Shown: positions 23,105-33,954, counted from the stretch's first letter. The stretch: 64,000 bases of DNA from Trichoplusia ni (GCF_003590095.1 NC_039493.1:1302001-1366000); one strand, 5' to 3'. Numbers and translations are program-made. The notes: generated by a model from the letters alone, not told the origin.

Positions 23105-23209
23105 AATGTGGCAAAAACGGGGAAAAAATATTCAACTTGAGGGCTTCCGTTAAAAAATTCCTAACTTATATCTTCTAACCACGCGGGCGAAGTCGCGGGC
23201 AACAGCTAG
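23105..23209 (+). mobile_element. 5'-truncated Helitron-type element
   Basis: Only the 3' third remains: the 'GGCAAAAACGGGGAAAA' and 'GAGGGCTTCCGTTAAAAAAT' blocks, then GAAGTCGCGGGCAACAGCTAG ending in CTAG at 23209. It matches the end of the complete copy at 12699-12963. Confidence 0.7.
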
Positions 23210-24040
23210 TAATCTATATAATAATATTTATAAGATAATCTTACTGAAATACAAACCAACAAAGTTATTTACATCTATTTAAATTTTTCCTACAAAATTC
23301 AGTGATTGAAATAAGTTCAAATTGATGATAATTGAAGATCGAAGGCGTCTGACATTTCACGTCATGGATTTTATGGTGCAGTGAAGAAGAACAATCGCTT
23401 GACGACGTTTGGCGAAGCGCCAGAGGGAAGTGAGTGCCAGTGACATACGGGCAGGAAAAACGATAGCATGGCTAATCAAAAATATTATTTTAGAAAAATA
23501 TTTGTAATTTTTGAAATTACATATATGGCTATTTCTCATGAACTAGCCCTATTTGGTAATGATTTGCATCTATAAGCGAAATCTACCCATTTGTCCTTAT
23601 TATCCTCCATCTGCAGTAAGTTGAAATGTATCCTCTGTATTAATCCAGAATGTCAGATTTTTTTTCATCAAATTTAATCAATTTTATTTCAACTTTTGAG
23701 AGTGAAGAGGTGACACACAAACTTTCAAATTTATCATTTATTATTATTGTGATAATTTTGAGTGTGAAATAACGGAAATTGCTTTTCATCTCTCGTCGAA
23801 GGCTTTTACTCAACATCAGGTCCTTTTTATAAAGGTCTTCCTACCCAAAACGGAATAACGAGAGATTATTATGGCATCACAAAGAAATGTTTTTCCAGCT
23901 TCCTCTTTCTAGCACTTTCTGCGTATTAAATAATAAGGAAAATGTTCAAAGAAATACATTCTATAAATCGCCTGAAAGGTACACCTGTGTGTCAGCCGAC
24001 ACTTCATCAGTCGGCGTGACTCATAAAGACGGATATCACG
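23210..24040. other. AT-rich non-coding; no feature seen
   Basis: No recognisable gene or repeat. The minus-strand 60-codon frame at 23357-23539 has no domain. Confidence 0.4.
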
Positions 24041-24130
24041 ACGTACCAATGCTCAGCCGGATATAAGGAATTATCCGTCTTGCCACCCACATATCCGGCC
24101 ACCACTGCAAATATTAGGCCTACAGTAGGC
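24041..24130 (+). repeat. Diverged repeat, copy 1 of a pair
   Basis: AGCCGGATATAAGGAATTAT, then CCGTCTTGCCACCCACATAT and CCGGCCACCA, resembles 24746-24800 (GGCGGATGAAGCGAATTATC, then CGTCTTACTGCCCCCATATC). Both are followed by 'AATATT'. Family not recognised. Confidence 0.5.
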
Positions 24131-24159
24131 CCTTAGAAAGTCAATCAACATTTTTTAAG

Positions 24160-24350
24160 AATGAAAGCGTACGACCGACTTCAAATAAAAACCACTCAGT
24201 CAAACTTTATGAAATTTTCATGGGACCAAATGATAGACTATTTCACGTTAAATTAAAAAAAAAATCAAACCGATTCATCAAGTCCGAAGTTCTGAGGTAT
24301 CTGACAAAAACAAAAAAAATCCTCTTTTTTGTTGTCGGTTGTAAATAAAT
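24160..24350 (+). repeat. Old 'CCGACTTCAAATAAAA' lepidopteran repeat
   Basis: The ordered blocks GACCGACTTCAAATAAAAAC, CATGGGACCAAATGATAGAC, AAGTCCGAAGTTCTGAGGTA and a terminal TTGTTGTCGGTT match a repeat I know from moth genomes. Its outer ends (CCGACTTCAA and TTGTTGTCGG) are a decayed inverted pair. No coding capacity. Confidence 0.55.
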
Positions 24351-24745
24351 GTACTTTAATAACATAGAGAGTATGCTTAACATATTTTCGCAAAATACAT
24401 AAAAAATAGTTTTTACACTAAGGTATTACTACAAGTAGTTAAATTATTGGTTAGAATTCACTATACAATCTGTATTTCATTCGAGAGCGTATACGAATAC
24501 TTTAAGTTCGATCACATCCAAACATAACGCGGTAGTACTTTCAAACGTATCAACATAATCATAAAACGAACATAAAATTTTATTTACCAATAACCGAAGC
24601 ATTTCGCCGTAATAGAAATCCGAAATATCCAAAATAGAGAGTGATTCAAATATTCAAAGGTTTCAGTTAATCTTACGGGTATCCACACGCATTCGTCCGC
24701 TGGGATAGCTCTTAGAGCGGGGTAATAGAACTCTACCAATACTTG
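24351..24745. other. AT-rich non-coding; no feature seen
   Basis: Nothing recognised between the two old repeats. Confidence 0.4.
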
Positions 24746-24905
24746 GGCGGATGAAGCGAATTATCCGTCTTACTGCCCCCATATCCGGCAACAATTTGGA
24801 ATATTTGAGAGGCTCACCGCGACCCCCGCCACTTATTCCTCAAACTTGTTGCAAAGAGCGAGACAGCGCTCTACAAAGTACATATTGCCGTCCTACTCGC
24901 ACACT
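24746..24905 (+). repeat. Diverged repeat, copy 2 of a pair, plus GAGCGAGACAGCGCTCTAC motif
   Basis: Begins with the block shared with 24041-24130. It continues into GAGCGAGACAGCGCTCTAC (24856-24874), a self-complementary motif with relatives at about 4235, 32345, 44370 and 47970. The 87-codon open frame across it is not conserved and has no domain. Confidence 0.45.
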
Positions 24906-26110
24906 TGTAACATTCTTACTTAAAGTCGTTGTCGGAAGCCTCCAGTACGTTCTTGTAGGAAATTACTTTCGTACCGTTATCCGGTTCGAATTTCTATTTG
25001 CCTTTTTTCTTTGAGAACGTTGGTTTGTTAACATTTTAGATTTAACCCGATCAGTGGGTCCCTGCATCAATATTAAAAGGAGTTTTTACCTCCTTTTGGG
25101 TAAAGTAAAAAGTAAACCCTAAGGATGGAAGGGGATTTGATTAACTCTGTAGTTTATAGTATCTAGCAACTGACTTAAGGCTTCTGGAAGAGGCTTAATA
25201 TTAGTTGTATTTTATTTACGATCTAACGTTACGAAACCCATAGGTCCAATTCTATTTTTTTCTCTTTGAAAAATTACTTGTTTTTTCTACAGAATCGAGG
25301 TTGTTCACAAACATAAGTTGCAACAAAATGTGGACAACGGCAAAAAGAACCTTATTTTTTGCTATCACTCAGTCTTGTTATTTTTTTCAGTTTAGCAGTT
25401 TATATTGACAATTCTATATTATCATTATTTTGATAGTAACTGTGTACATTATCAGCTCATAATGCCAAATACAGCCTTATTACTTACTTAACATCATTAG
25501 CAAAATATATTTCTTAAATATTGTACAGACAAAATAAACATGTTCTTCAGTCGACACCCATATGCATACAATTTGTCTGTCAGTCTGTCGCCTTCACACG
25601 TTTACTGAATTGCTTGTAAATAATTCATGGAATCTCCGGCGAAAACACCAACAGATGTTACTTTTTATTGGATTATGATTTATCTTGTTAGATTTGCATA
25701 CTTTATTTTATTTGTTTGTTTTTGAAGTACAGCTCTAACTAAAAATATTTATTTACTTGATCCTTTTTTCTCTATATTTTTTGTTTTGATAAACCATTCA
25801 ATAATTCTAAACTGAGTCTCTAGTCAAATGTCAATTATACAATCGAGAACTCACTCGATTGTATAGAGATGACATGATGGTCAAAGTCACGTGTCTTTTC
25901 GAAACGAAATGTCATTTCCACATATTGCAGCATTACTTATTGACGTTAAAGAGATGGCAGAGGATCTGGTAACAAATAAAGATCTAGCTTAGTGCTGAGC
26001 AAAATCTATACATATAATAAAATTGTAGAAAAGTAAAAACTGTACATTGAATATTTTTTAAAAAGAATAATTGCAGGGTGGTCTACGAACGATTCCGATG
26101 CCGAAAATAT
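24906..26110. other. AT-rich non-coding with one perfect hairpin
   Basis: TATACAATCGAG (25836-25847) and CTCGATTGTATA (25854-25865) form a perfect 12-bp stem with a 6-base loop. No gene or known repeat was recognised. Confidence 0.45.
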
Positions 26111-26360
26111 AATTTTTAGAATTTTTGTCTGTTTGTCTGTTTGTCTGTTTGTCTGTTTGTCTGTATGTATGTCCGGAAAGATCTCGGAAAGTACTGGATA
26201 GATTTGATTCATATTTTCAGAGAATATCAACAAGAGGTCCGGTCAACATACTTTTTACTTATTATCTCGCTTTTCGTTACAGGGGGTGAGCAGGAGCCTT
26301 TTATATCTATACACAAATATCAAATTATCTCATAAACTACTGAATATATTTCGTTCAAAT
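26111..26360 (+). repeat. (GTCTGTTT)n tandem tract and following old repeat body
   Basis: About five units of TGTCTGTT lie near 26127-26166, followed by 'CGGAAAGATCTCGGAAAGTA' and 'CATAAACTACTGAATATATT'. The latter resemble phrases of interspersed repeats with internal GTCT tracts. The open frames on both strands here are translations of the tandem tract. Confidence 0.5.
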
Positions 26361-27315
26361 TTTGCATGAACCTTATCGTACACATGATACAACACATATA
26401 CAAAAACCATAACGCTACTATGCAGGGGGCATGAGCAGTAAAGTTTTGAATTTTTGGACTCACCCGTAACATCGTGTAATACAATTATGAGGTGTATTTT
26501 CACCCCATTCAGTAGTAGGCAGCACGGTCATCAATTTACACAAAAAACATCACGCTATTTATCTTAAGATTTTTGGCAGAGCAATAATAGGATTTTTCGA
26601 AAATAAATCATTTTCACAAAATTAGTGATTTCATTCTCTTTCAAGTCTGATATAGGCCTACTGCGACTGTTTCACAAGTAAAATAAAATAAACATAAACT
26701 ATTACGTTTTTTTATGCAATTGTTACCGTAATCGGTACATTCTTGAAAGAAAGGAACTTAAATTATTTTTATTTTTATTGATGTACTAAAATTACTCAAG
26801 TTCAAATGTGGAATGCCGTGATAGATTTTGTATTTATTTACGATAGGTGTATATACCTATGTCTTCAAGATCAAAACATTCGTAGTGACACTCAACCCAA
26901 AGTTGCATGTAGTTCACATTGATCTCATCTATAAATATGCAACAATAAATTACTGAACGACACAGTTAATTATTACCTTGGTTCATCTGTAACAACTAGC
27001 AACAAAAATATAAACATTCAAACAAAAAAAAAGCCTTTCAAACAATGAAATAATGTTTTCTTAAATTTGCAACATTACATAGGCCAAAAGTATTTCGGAT
27101 AAAAAAGCCCAGACAACTTGCATAAAACTGCATAATAGGTATGCAATGTGAAAGATCTGTACGACCAAACCTATCAATGAATAAGAGCGTACGCTAGACG
27201 GTTTTTGACATTATGTATCTATTGATAGAACAATGTTTACTGATACCTGGGATTTTTCAACATTTTAACGATTTGATCAGTCTACATCCGCCATTACAGA
27301 GACCGCACACGTGGT
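26361..27315. other. AT-rich non-coding; no feature seen
   Basis: May include the rest of the old repeat above (to about 26600); otherwise unremarkable. Confidence 0.35.
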
Positions 27316-27665
27316 CATCATCATTCCTCTGCCCTTATCCCAATTATTTTATTTGGGGTCGGCGCAACATGTCATCTTCTTCCACACCTTCCTATCGGCC
27401 GTCATCTCACAAGAAACACTCTTTACAGCCATATCGTCTTTCACAGAATCCATCCATCGTTTCTTTGGTCGTCCTCTTCCCCTATATCCATCCACATCCA
27501 TGCTTAACGCCACATGATTTTCATTCCTCCGCATAACATACCGGCCGGTTACCACGTAGTTTCTCTGTAACCGGTGCCACTTTCAAACTTCCCCTTATAT
27601 ACTCATTTATTACTCTATCCGCTCTCGTAACACCACACGTGGTCCTTCCAAGAAATCCTTTAACA
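27316..27665 (-). pseudogene. RTE-type LINE: C-terminal end of the ORF, frameshifted, with 3' tail
   Basis: On the minus strand one frame reads GRTTCGVTRADRV, then VAPVTEKLRGNR. A shift near 27547-27556 moves to the next frame, which reads MRRNENHV, then YRGRGRPKKRWMDSVKDDM, and ends CCADPK (stop by 27349). This is the C-terminal end typical of RTE-like non-LTR retrotransposon reverse-transcriptase ORFs. After the stop comes a short 3' UTR ending GAATGATGATGA. The 5' part, including the catalytic domains, is missing, as in most dead-on-arrival LINE copies. The plus-strand 107-codon frame here is a shadow. Confidence 0.8.
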
Positions 27666-28075
27666 ATTTGTTGTAATCTCTACTTATTTAAAATTTTCTT
27701 CTTTCGTAGCCTGGTAAAAACAGGGGAAGGAACGAGACTGAATGAGTTTCTGAGATCCCAAAGCTAAGCCGACGAGGATTAGGAACATATTTTTGGAAAT
27801 TTCCCCAATAAGGCTGATAATAGCGTGTAGCTATCAGCACTTACATCCGTCATACAATGTCTGGAAAATTCATTTTGGCTGTCGGTATCGACAGCGTAAC
27901 CTCATAACTAACCTCATGTAGTCTTTATTTAAGTTCCATTTATGCAGTAGGGATGACGGTAGGTATTTTACTTCAATGATCGTCAGGTAGGTTAACGAAT
28001 AAAATACGTAATTTTTCTTTGTAAATTGGTACAGTAAATAGAACTCATGCACATGAAGTCACTTTTATGTTCATA
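27666..28075. other. Non-coding; no feature seen
   Basis: No recognisable gene or repeat between the LINE end and the Helitron. Confidence 0.4.
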
Positions 28076-28324
28076 CTAGCTGTTGCCCGCGACTTCATCC
28101 CCGTGGGTAGAAGATATAAGTTATGATTTATACCTGCCCTGTTTTTTTTTCATTTTCCATTGTATCTTCGCTCCTATTAGTCGCAGCGTGATGGTTTATA
28201 GCCTAAAGCCTTCCTCGATAAATGGTTTATTCAACACAAAAATATTTTTTCAATTTGGACCAGTAGTTCCTGAGATTAGCGCGTTCAAACAAACAAACTC
28301 TTCAGCTTTATATATTAGTATAGA
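28076..28324 (-). mobile_element. Short Helitron-type element, complete-looking, minus strand
   Basis: The reverse complement starts TCTATACTAATATATAAAGC and ends GAAGTCGCGGGCAACAGCTAG (CTAG at 28076-28079). The body matches 12699-12963. It sits directly upstream of a short GATATA repeat that could come from slippage at the 5' end. Non-autonomous. Confidence 0.72.
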
Positions 28325-28410
28325 TATAGATATAGATTTTGCTTTGTCGTAACATCACAAATTACACATATCCTATACTTTAGATTTTTGTCATTGTCAA
28401 TTTAAAAAAA

Positions 28411-28832
28411 CCGGCCAAGTGCGAGTCGGACTCGCGCACCGAGGGTTCCGTACAAACCTGCAAGGTTTACAAAGTTCGTTCATTACGACAATCGAGTCAT
28501 ATAAATATATATTTTGAAATGTAACTAAAAATTTATGGTTTTCGTAATTTTTCCTTTATCTATGCTATAAGACGTTGCTTCGTACCAAATTTCAAGATTC
28601 TGAGTTCACGGGAAGCACCCTGTAGGTTTTGATTCCCTTGCAAGTGTCGAAAATTTGCGGCATAAACGGCTGTATCTTTTGACTGCGTTGGCTTAGAAGT
28701 TTGAGCTTCATACCTCCACGCGTTCCCGAGAAAAAGGGTCTTGACAGACGGACGGACGGACGGACAGACGGACAACAAAGTGATCCTATAAGGGTTCCGT
28801 TTTTTACTTTTGAGGTACGGAACCCTAAAAAA
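28411..28832 (+). mobile_element. 420-bp 'CCGGCCAAGTGCGAGTCGGA' repeat, near complete
   Basis: It starts CCGGCCAAGTGCGAGTCGGA, then CTCGCGCACCGAGGGTTCCG. Inside is a (GACG)n tract near 28748-28772, and it ends GGTACGGAACCCTAAAAA. This is one of the commonest interspersed repeats in moth genomes. The shared AGGGTTCCG / CGGAACCCT ends make an inverted pair. It is non-coding; the 89- and 72-codon frames are artefacts. I cannot say whether it is a SINE or a deleted derivative of a larger element. Confidence 0.7.
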
Positions 28833-28986
28833 GGGTTGTCTGATAGTTTTTTTATTATCACGCTATTTATTTATCAGCAATTTAAAGGCAAATCATGATC
28901 AAAACACCAGGGGGTCAAGATAACACGTTTCCCACCTTTTTTATTTTAGAAATAGTCCAAATGTTTGTGAGGAAGATCAGTTTTAA
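28833..28986. other. AT-rich spacer
   Basis: No feature seen. Confidence 0.35.
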
Positions 28987-29482
28987 TATTAAGAGGGCAT
29001 TGAAATGAAACTACTTTTACGGATTTTATCGCGGTTTAATTTTTGATTTTAGTTCCCGACGTTTCGAAACCTTTGCAGGTATCATGGTCACGGGCAGACT
29101 GAGATGGCGTTCGTCTTGACAGAAGATGTTGCTCGTTCTACCTTCATATTTTAATTAATTATTTGTGGTCCGACCTACGCAGTATGAGCTCACTGTGTCT
29201 TGATGTCTTGCAGCGCTGCTCTTGGGTTTGGCCTTGAGTTTATTTATTATTGGATCCCAAGTAGGTGATATCTTCCAGCCATCTTCTCTATTGAAATTAG
29301 GGTGTTTTTTAATCTCAATAGCCTCGCGAAACATCCTAGGTAGGAATTTGGATTCTTTAGCGAGGATCTGTGGTTGGTCAAATCTAATATAATATAATAT
29401 AATACGGATAAAATCCGTAAAAGTAGTTTCATTTCAATGTCTAACATTCGCGTAAACCTAAGAAACCACTATTAAGAGGGCA
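28987..29482 (-). mobile_element. Penelope-like retroelement, 5'-truncated, with hairpin ends
   Basis: A 13-bp direct repeat TATTAAGAGGGCA (28987-28999 and 29470-29482) encloses the element 29000-29469. Inverted arms at 29000-29031 and 29407-29437 and a 32-base tail (29438-29469) are the same as in the small copy at 401-568. Between the arms, on the minus strand, lie the last 77 codons of a Penelope-like ORF, then a 3' UTR with a hammerhead-like core (29055-29087). Penelope-like elements are known for odd terminal repeats in inverted or tandem arrangement, frequent 5' truncation and hammerhead motifs, which fits. An AT dinucleotide-like run (TAATA)n at 29386-29405 marks the truncation junction. 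Confidence 0.8.
29155..29388 (-). pseudogene. C-terminal end of Penelope-like GIY-YIG endonuclease ORF
   Basis: Frame read on the minus strand from 29388 to the stop at 29155-29157. It contains FDQPQILAKESKFLPRMFRE, then AIEIKKHPNFNREDGWKISP and TWDPII, followed by a Lys/Ser-rich end. The 'RE..EI.KHP.NFNREDG' block is the conserved C-terminal part of the GIY-YIG nuclease region of Penelope-like elements. The catalytic GIY...YIG motifs and the reverse transcriptase lie upstream and are absent from this truncated copy. A 66-codon frame on the same strand (29247-29447) is an out-of-frame shadow. Confidence 0.8.
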
Positions 29483-30284
29483 ATCAAACGTGTTTCAGGA
29501 AACCGTTTATCTGGGCGCAGTTTTGCAAAATCTTATATCTTATGACACTATGTAAAATCCACTGTTACCGAGCCTGACTCTCACTTCACCAGCTCCGTCC
29601 ACAAAAATAATTTGACATCTTCTTTATATCGTCAGAAAACATCGTGTGTGAAAATAACAACTGTCTGGCTATCACTGTTCCAATTTTATGATAGGTACCT
29701 CATAATCACTGTCATAATCCGTCTAGCAATTTCAGGTGTAGGCCGTCCCAAGAACAGACGAGCTCGAAAATCATAACCCACCAAGGGTTTTCCAATTAAA
29801 AAATGGAAAACCCTCGAAAGTAAAACATTTTTTGGCAGAAGTGCTAAGACTGTAATACTTTTTGTTATTTTTTTTTACTTGCAACCCCCCCATTTTTAAA
29901 CTGCTCGATTTGTCAAACATGTCTAAACGAACACTTGCACATAATTCACGTTTAAATTAAAATAGTTCAATTTGTTCGAAAGCTATGATGTCACAGACAG
30001 ACAGGCAGGCAGATATGTCAAAGTTATAAACCCCTCTTTTTGGGATTAAATAAGAAAAAGTCATTAAAACAGCTGTGAAATATTTGACACCAGGATAGTA
30101 TCGTAAACGATGAAATGTGTTTGATTTAAACATTTGATAGTCTTTGGGCCGCTCAAGATTATTTATAATTTAGAAATAAAAAAGGGAGTTTAAAATGTAA
30201 AAAAAATGTTTCATTTTCAATATTGCATTACATTTTTGCGATGATCGTTATTATTAAACTTCTTAGTTTTTCACATCTTGAAAA
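29483..30284. other. Non-coding; probably old repeat at 29755-30050
   Basis: 29784-29812 is a small hairpin (GGGTTTTCCA / TGGAAAACCC). The block 29995-30050 (GATGTCACAGACAGACAGGC, then ATAAACCCCTCTTTTTGGGA) resembles the end of another common moth repeat. No gene seen. Confidence 0.4.
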
Positions 30285-30314
30285 TCACGCAGACAAAGTC
30301 GCGGGCAACAGCTA
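30285..30314 (+). mobile_element. Terminal remnant of Helitron-type element
   Basis: Only the last 30 bases remain: CACGCAGACAAAGTCGCGGG then CAACAGCTAG, the same end as at 12963 and 23209. The rest of the element is absent or unrecognisable. Confidence 0.65.
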
Positions 30315-31924
30315 GTATTTAATATTATAAATTATTTTTTTACCGAAAAAAAAATAATTCGTAACTTTCAGATAATTTTCAAATTAAAAGATTTAAATAT
30401 AAATGTGTAGATTTAGATTTAAATAAATTGCTTATGAATTTGTTATTCATAAGCAATTTCTATGTTTGACAGCACATTCGTAATATAAAACCTTCAACGT
30501 TGAGTAACAGCAACTTAATATAAAACAATATTTTCTGGAGCGCGTCCTTGACGGTAATCTCCAAGACATTTCCTTAGGAAGCAACGTCCCGTGAAAACTG
30601 CTGTCCCTTCGCGAGCTCACAATACATACGAATTGAAAGGAAAAAGAACATTTTTGGCCTCAAACATAAAAATAGTTGACCTTTGATGTGACGTGTTGAA
30701 ATATCAAAGTAACAGATTTTGAAAGTTGGTTCAAATCTGGCTAAGATTGTCGTGGGACACAAGTGAATGGTAAATACTAGTCTAGGTCTAAGCAAAGCTG
30801 TGAAATGACTAGGCATGACTTATCGTACTGATTGTATAGAATTGAAATATGCGATAAGTCTGCGTTATATCAAGAACAACAAAATACGAATAACAGTTCA
30901 TAATACAACTTAATTTTAAACTAGCTAATGTCCGACAAAACAATATCCAATCATCACACGTAAGATTAGGTATAACCCAAACTTAAAAATAAAACTGGTC
31001 AAAATCAAAACCCTATAAATAGGGTTTTTGTTAAATAGTTACAATACTTTGACATTGTAATATTACATAAACGTCAATTCTATCTTTAGTTAACCAAATG
31101 AACTTTTATAATACGTAGGCGTGGACCTTTTGTTGACAACTCTCACGTCATATGTACAACAATGCGCAGGTATAACTATAGATAATGTCACGTCAGATTA
31201 GCACTCCGTCACGCTGTGATAACGTGACGGCTGACCTCCGACTGCTTTGGAAGATGGACGTGATTTGATACTCAATGAGAAAATATGATTTATAGTGATG
31301 ACTGTGCTTAGGCCAACGCTTACAACCTACCCGGAACATTTACATTTGTCTTGCTTAAGTTTTTTCATGTTTATTATGTTTTCAAAACTTGAACTTTTGA
31401 GCATGCATATTAGTTTATTCTTTAATAATGTACATATTTTTTAACTGCGATAAAGGTTTAGGTAGTTTCTGTAATGAAACCTGCTTTGTAGATAAGCATA
31501 GATTTTTTTTGTCTTGTGTAAGTGTTTTTATATATGTAGATATTTTATTTATTCTTATTTATAGAAACACATACAATTACAATTAATATACAACAAAATC
31601 GTTAAACTAAGAGCTCTTTTTTGTGCTGTTATTTTTACTGTAACCTTGTCTAGCTATTTTATTTAGCTATCTTATCGTTCTGTAATTCCAGTTTGTACCT
31701 CATAATATGCGTCTTGTTAGTTCTTATATTGTGCTGTTTACCTATTTACTTTTATCATAAAAACTTTGCGAGTCAACAAGCATGTAAAAGTAGTTACACT
31801 GTGATAAAACTTCATCACAAGTGTTTGCGTTAAAACTTACAGAAAATTACTATGTTTACATACCTCTCTAGAGTCAGAAAGTTATGTATAAAAAGGAGTT
31901 AAGCTTGATATTTAAGTTCCTTTG
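30315..31924. other. AT-rich non-coding with a perfect 15-bp hairpin
   Basis: AAATTGCTTATGAAT (30425-30439) and ATTCATAAGCAATTT (30445-30459) form a perfect stem with a 5-base loop. No gene or known repeat was recognised. Confidence 0.45.
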
Positions 31925-32215
31925 AATATGGACTGCCATCTCAATGGTTGTAGGTTCAAATCCCGACACGCAACAATGACTTTTCGAATTCATCTGCGTA
32001 TTACTTAGTAAATAATTAATTTTCCAATTATCCTTTGCTTTCCTTTCGATATTTTTCAATTGTGTGTTTAAAACCACATAAAGCTTACGGAGAGAGAAAA
32101 AGTTAATTGTCGGAGTCGTTGACAGCACGGATACCCAAGTGGTATAGGTGAATACAGCAACTGCTACAGTGAGCGAAATTTTACATATCTCGTGGAAATG
32201 CGTCACACAAATATC
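31925..32215 (+). repeat. Diverged tRNA-derived SINE-like sequence(s)
   Basis: GGTTGTAGGTTCAAATCCCG (about 31945-31964) is a good B-box match in a T-loop-like context. It is followed by TTTCGAATTCATCTGCGTAT, shared with 1430-1455. A separate A-box-like piece, ACGGATACCCAAGTGGTATA, lies at about 32127-32146. The two parts may belong to different copies. The 110-codon minus-strand frame here is not a gene. Confidence 0.4.
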
Positions 32216-32960
32216 AACATATAAAACTTTACGTAAGGAGGATCAAAGTCTAAGAAAGTTACGTTGATACCCTCTGGGGAAGTTTTGGGCCAGGGGGCCT
32301 GGTACCACCTCTTAAAATATGAATGATGCAATCAAAGAAGCGAGACGGAGTACTACTCGCTGTAGAGCGACGTTCTTCTTATCTTCATCTTGCGTCTTTC
32401 TTTAAAGGAGGTGGTAGACTGTTCGACATTTCCTCGAAATTTGTGTACAAATATCCACTTATTAAGGGGTTTGACGAAACTTGTTAATGTAATAAGATAT
32501 TTCTGTGTTACGTTAGTATTTTCGATAGTTAAGCGGGCTTTAAAGGAGTTTTGATAGATTGTGATGTTTAATTTGTTGTGTAATATTGAAGTAGGTATCT
32601 ATAAAGTAACATTTAAATGGAAGTTCACTAAGTACTGATATGATTCGAAGGAATATCTACGTTAACCGTTAAACAAACTCTTTAACATTTGTAGAAGAGA
32701 GATGGCGGGTATTATGCCGTTTTGTTTTTGTCACTATGCAGTTACAAGTTTAAATATTTGGTACTAAACTGATCTAAGTCGGCTGACAATATTATTAAAT
32801 TCTACACCTAATATTTTTCCTTTTGCAGTAGTTCATCCTTAAAAGTCAACATAAAAAACAGTATTGCAAAACTCAAAACCCTTTAGGTATTAAACACAAA
32901 AATAGTCAAAGGAGATATGTAACACCTCAGTTTGTCCAAATAGCCTCATATTTCATGTGT
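32216..32960. other. Non-coding; one foldback of about 120 bp
   Basis: GGTACCACCTCTTAAA (32301-32316) and TTTAAAGGAGGTGGTAGAC (32401-32419) are imperfect inverted copies enclosing CGAGACGGAGTACTACTCGC. This is a small possible foldback element. No coding signal. Confidence 0.4.
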
Positions 32961-33071
32961 ATGCTGATGTGGATGCGAAGGGACAATGTTATATGGGATC
33001 AAGAGAAAGCTAAATCTGTGTATATTGAAGCAGAGATAGTGCCTGTAGTCTGTCTAGGTCTCCTTTATTAG
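32961..33071 (+). pseudogene. Possible remnant of a LINE reverse-transcriptase ORF end
   Basis: A 36-codon frame contains NVIWDQEKAKSVYIEAEIVP followed by VVCLGLLY and a stop. The 'WD' near the start and 'EIVPVV.G' near the end resemble the region after the reverse-transcriptase domain of several non-LTR retrotransposons, with the middle deleted. It is short and diverged; chance is possible. Confidence 0.3.
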
Positions 33072-33954
33072 ATCTAGAAAAAAAGGTTGAGGTTTTTTGC
33101 GAAGCTTATGAACTTCGAGACGAGTATTGATGGTGGTCTTAAACGTATGTATGAATGAGTCTTAATCAAGAAATTGGACCAGGTTTTGTAGCGAAACTTA
33201 GGGGAGAAACTGTGATGGGTTGAGTTGATTGATTGAATAATTAATTTTGTAGTTTTCTTATCTAAGTTAATTGTTTGTTGTGCGAAATGTAAATGCGTAA
33301 AATTAATACCAAACTCCTATGTATTTCTGATGTTTATAGAAGGCAAAAAGAACACTATTAAATAGTCGTTTACAATTTAAATTCTTCTCCCCGACTTTTA
33401 AACATCTGGTGTAAAAAACCTAAAAGAAGTTCAAATTAGTTTATGATGAACTTTTATAAAAGAGCCATTAGTTATCAATTTCAGAACAAAAAAAGCTCTT
33501 AACTCATTAAAAATGTATAAGTTGGTAATCTTATTATGATAGTTTTGAAATAAATTGAAATTTTGTTTTCAATATTGTTTGTCATAATTTTATGTTGACT
33601 AAATTTAAAAACTAAATTTTATAAAGCCATTATTCTTTTCAACTTTTTTTTTGAAATATTAAAGCAAATTTTTTTCACCTTTTTTTAACATCACTATAGT
33701 TAGTAGTAGCGAATAAATCTATCTTCAGAACAGACACAACAAAGGCAATGGTTAGAAGAAATAAAATATAAATCAATTGCTTGGAATTCTCTTTACTAGA
33801 AATAATAACGGTGCGTCTCAAGCGTAATTGCTTTTTCTCAAGAACTACATACAGGATGTTCGTATAATGAACATACTTGATTAAATTTTAAATTAATAAA
33901 ACAGTAGATAATAGATATGGGTATTTGTAGTGACGTGGATGTGGTTTAAGTCAT
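33072..33954. other. AT-rich non-coding; no feature seen
   Basis: Nothing recognised. Confidence 0.4.

Noticed and set aside
26006..26335. Paired open frames on both strands near a GTCT tract
   Set aside because: They translate the (GTCTGTTT)n tandem repeat; Lys/Thr/Asp and Cys/Leu/Phe runs are artefacts.
27213..27536. 107-codon plus-strand open frame
   Set aside because: It is the antisense of the RTE-type LINE ORF end, which has clear protein similarity on the minus strand.
29247..29447. 66-codon minus-strand frame as a protein
   Set aside because: The adjacent frame on the same strand carries the conserved Penelope-like nuclease block, so this one is out of frame.
31874..32206. 110-codon minus-strand open frame
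   Set aside because: It runs across SINE-like B-box sequence and has no domain.
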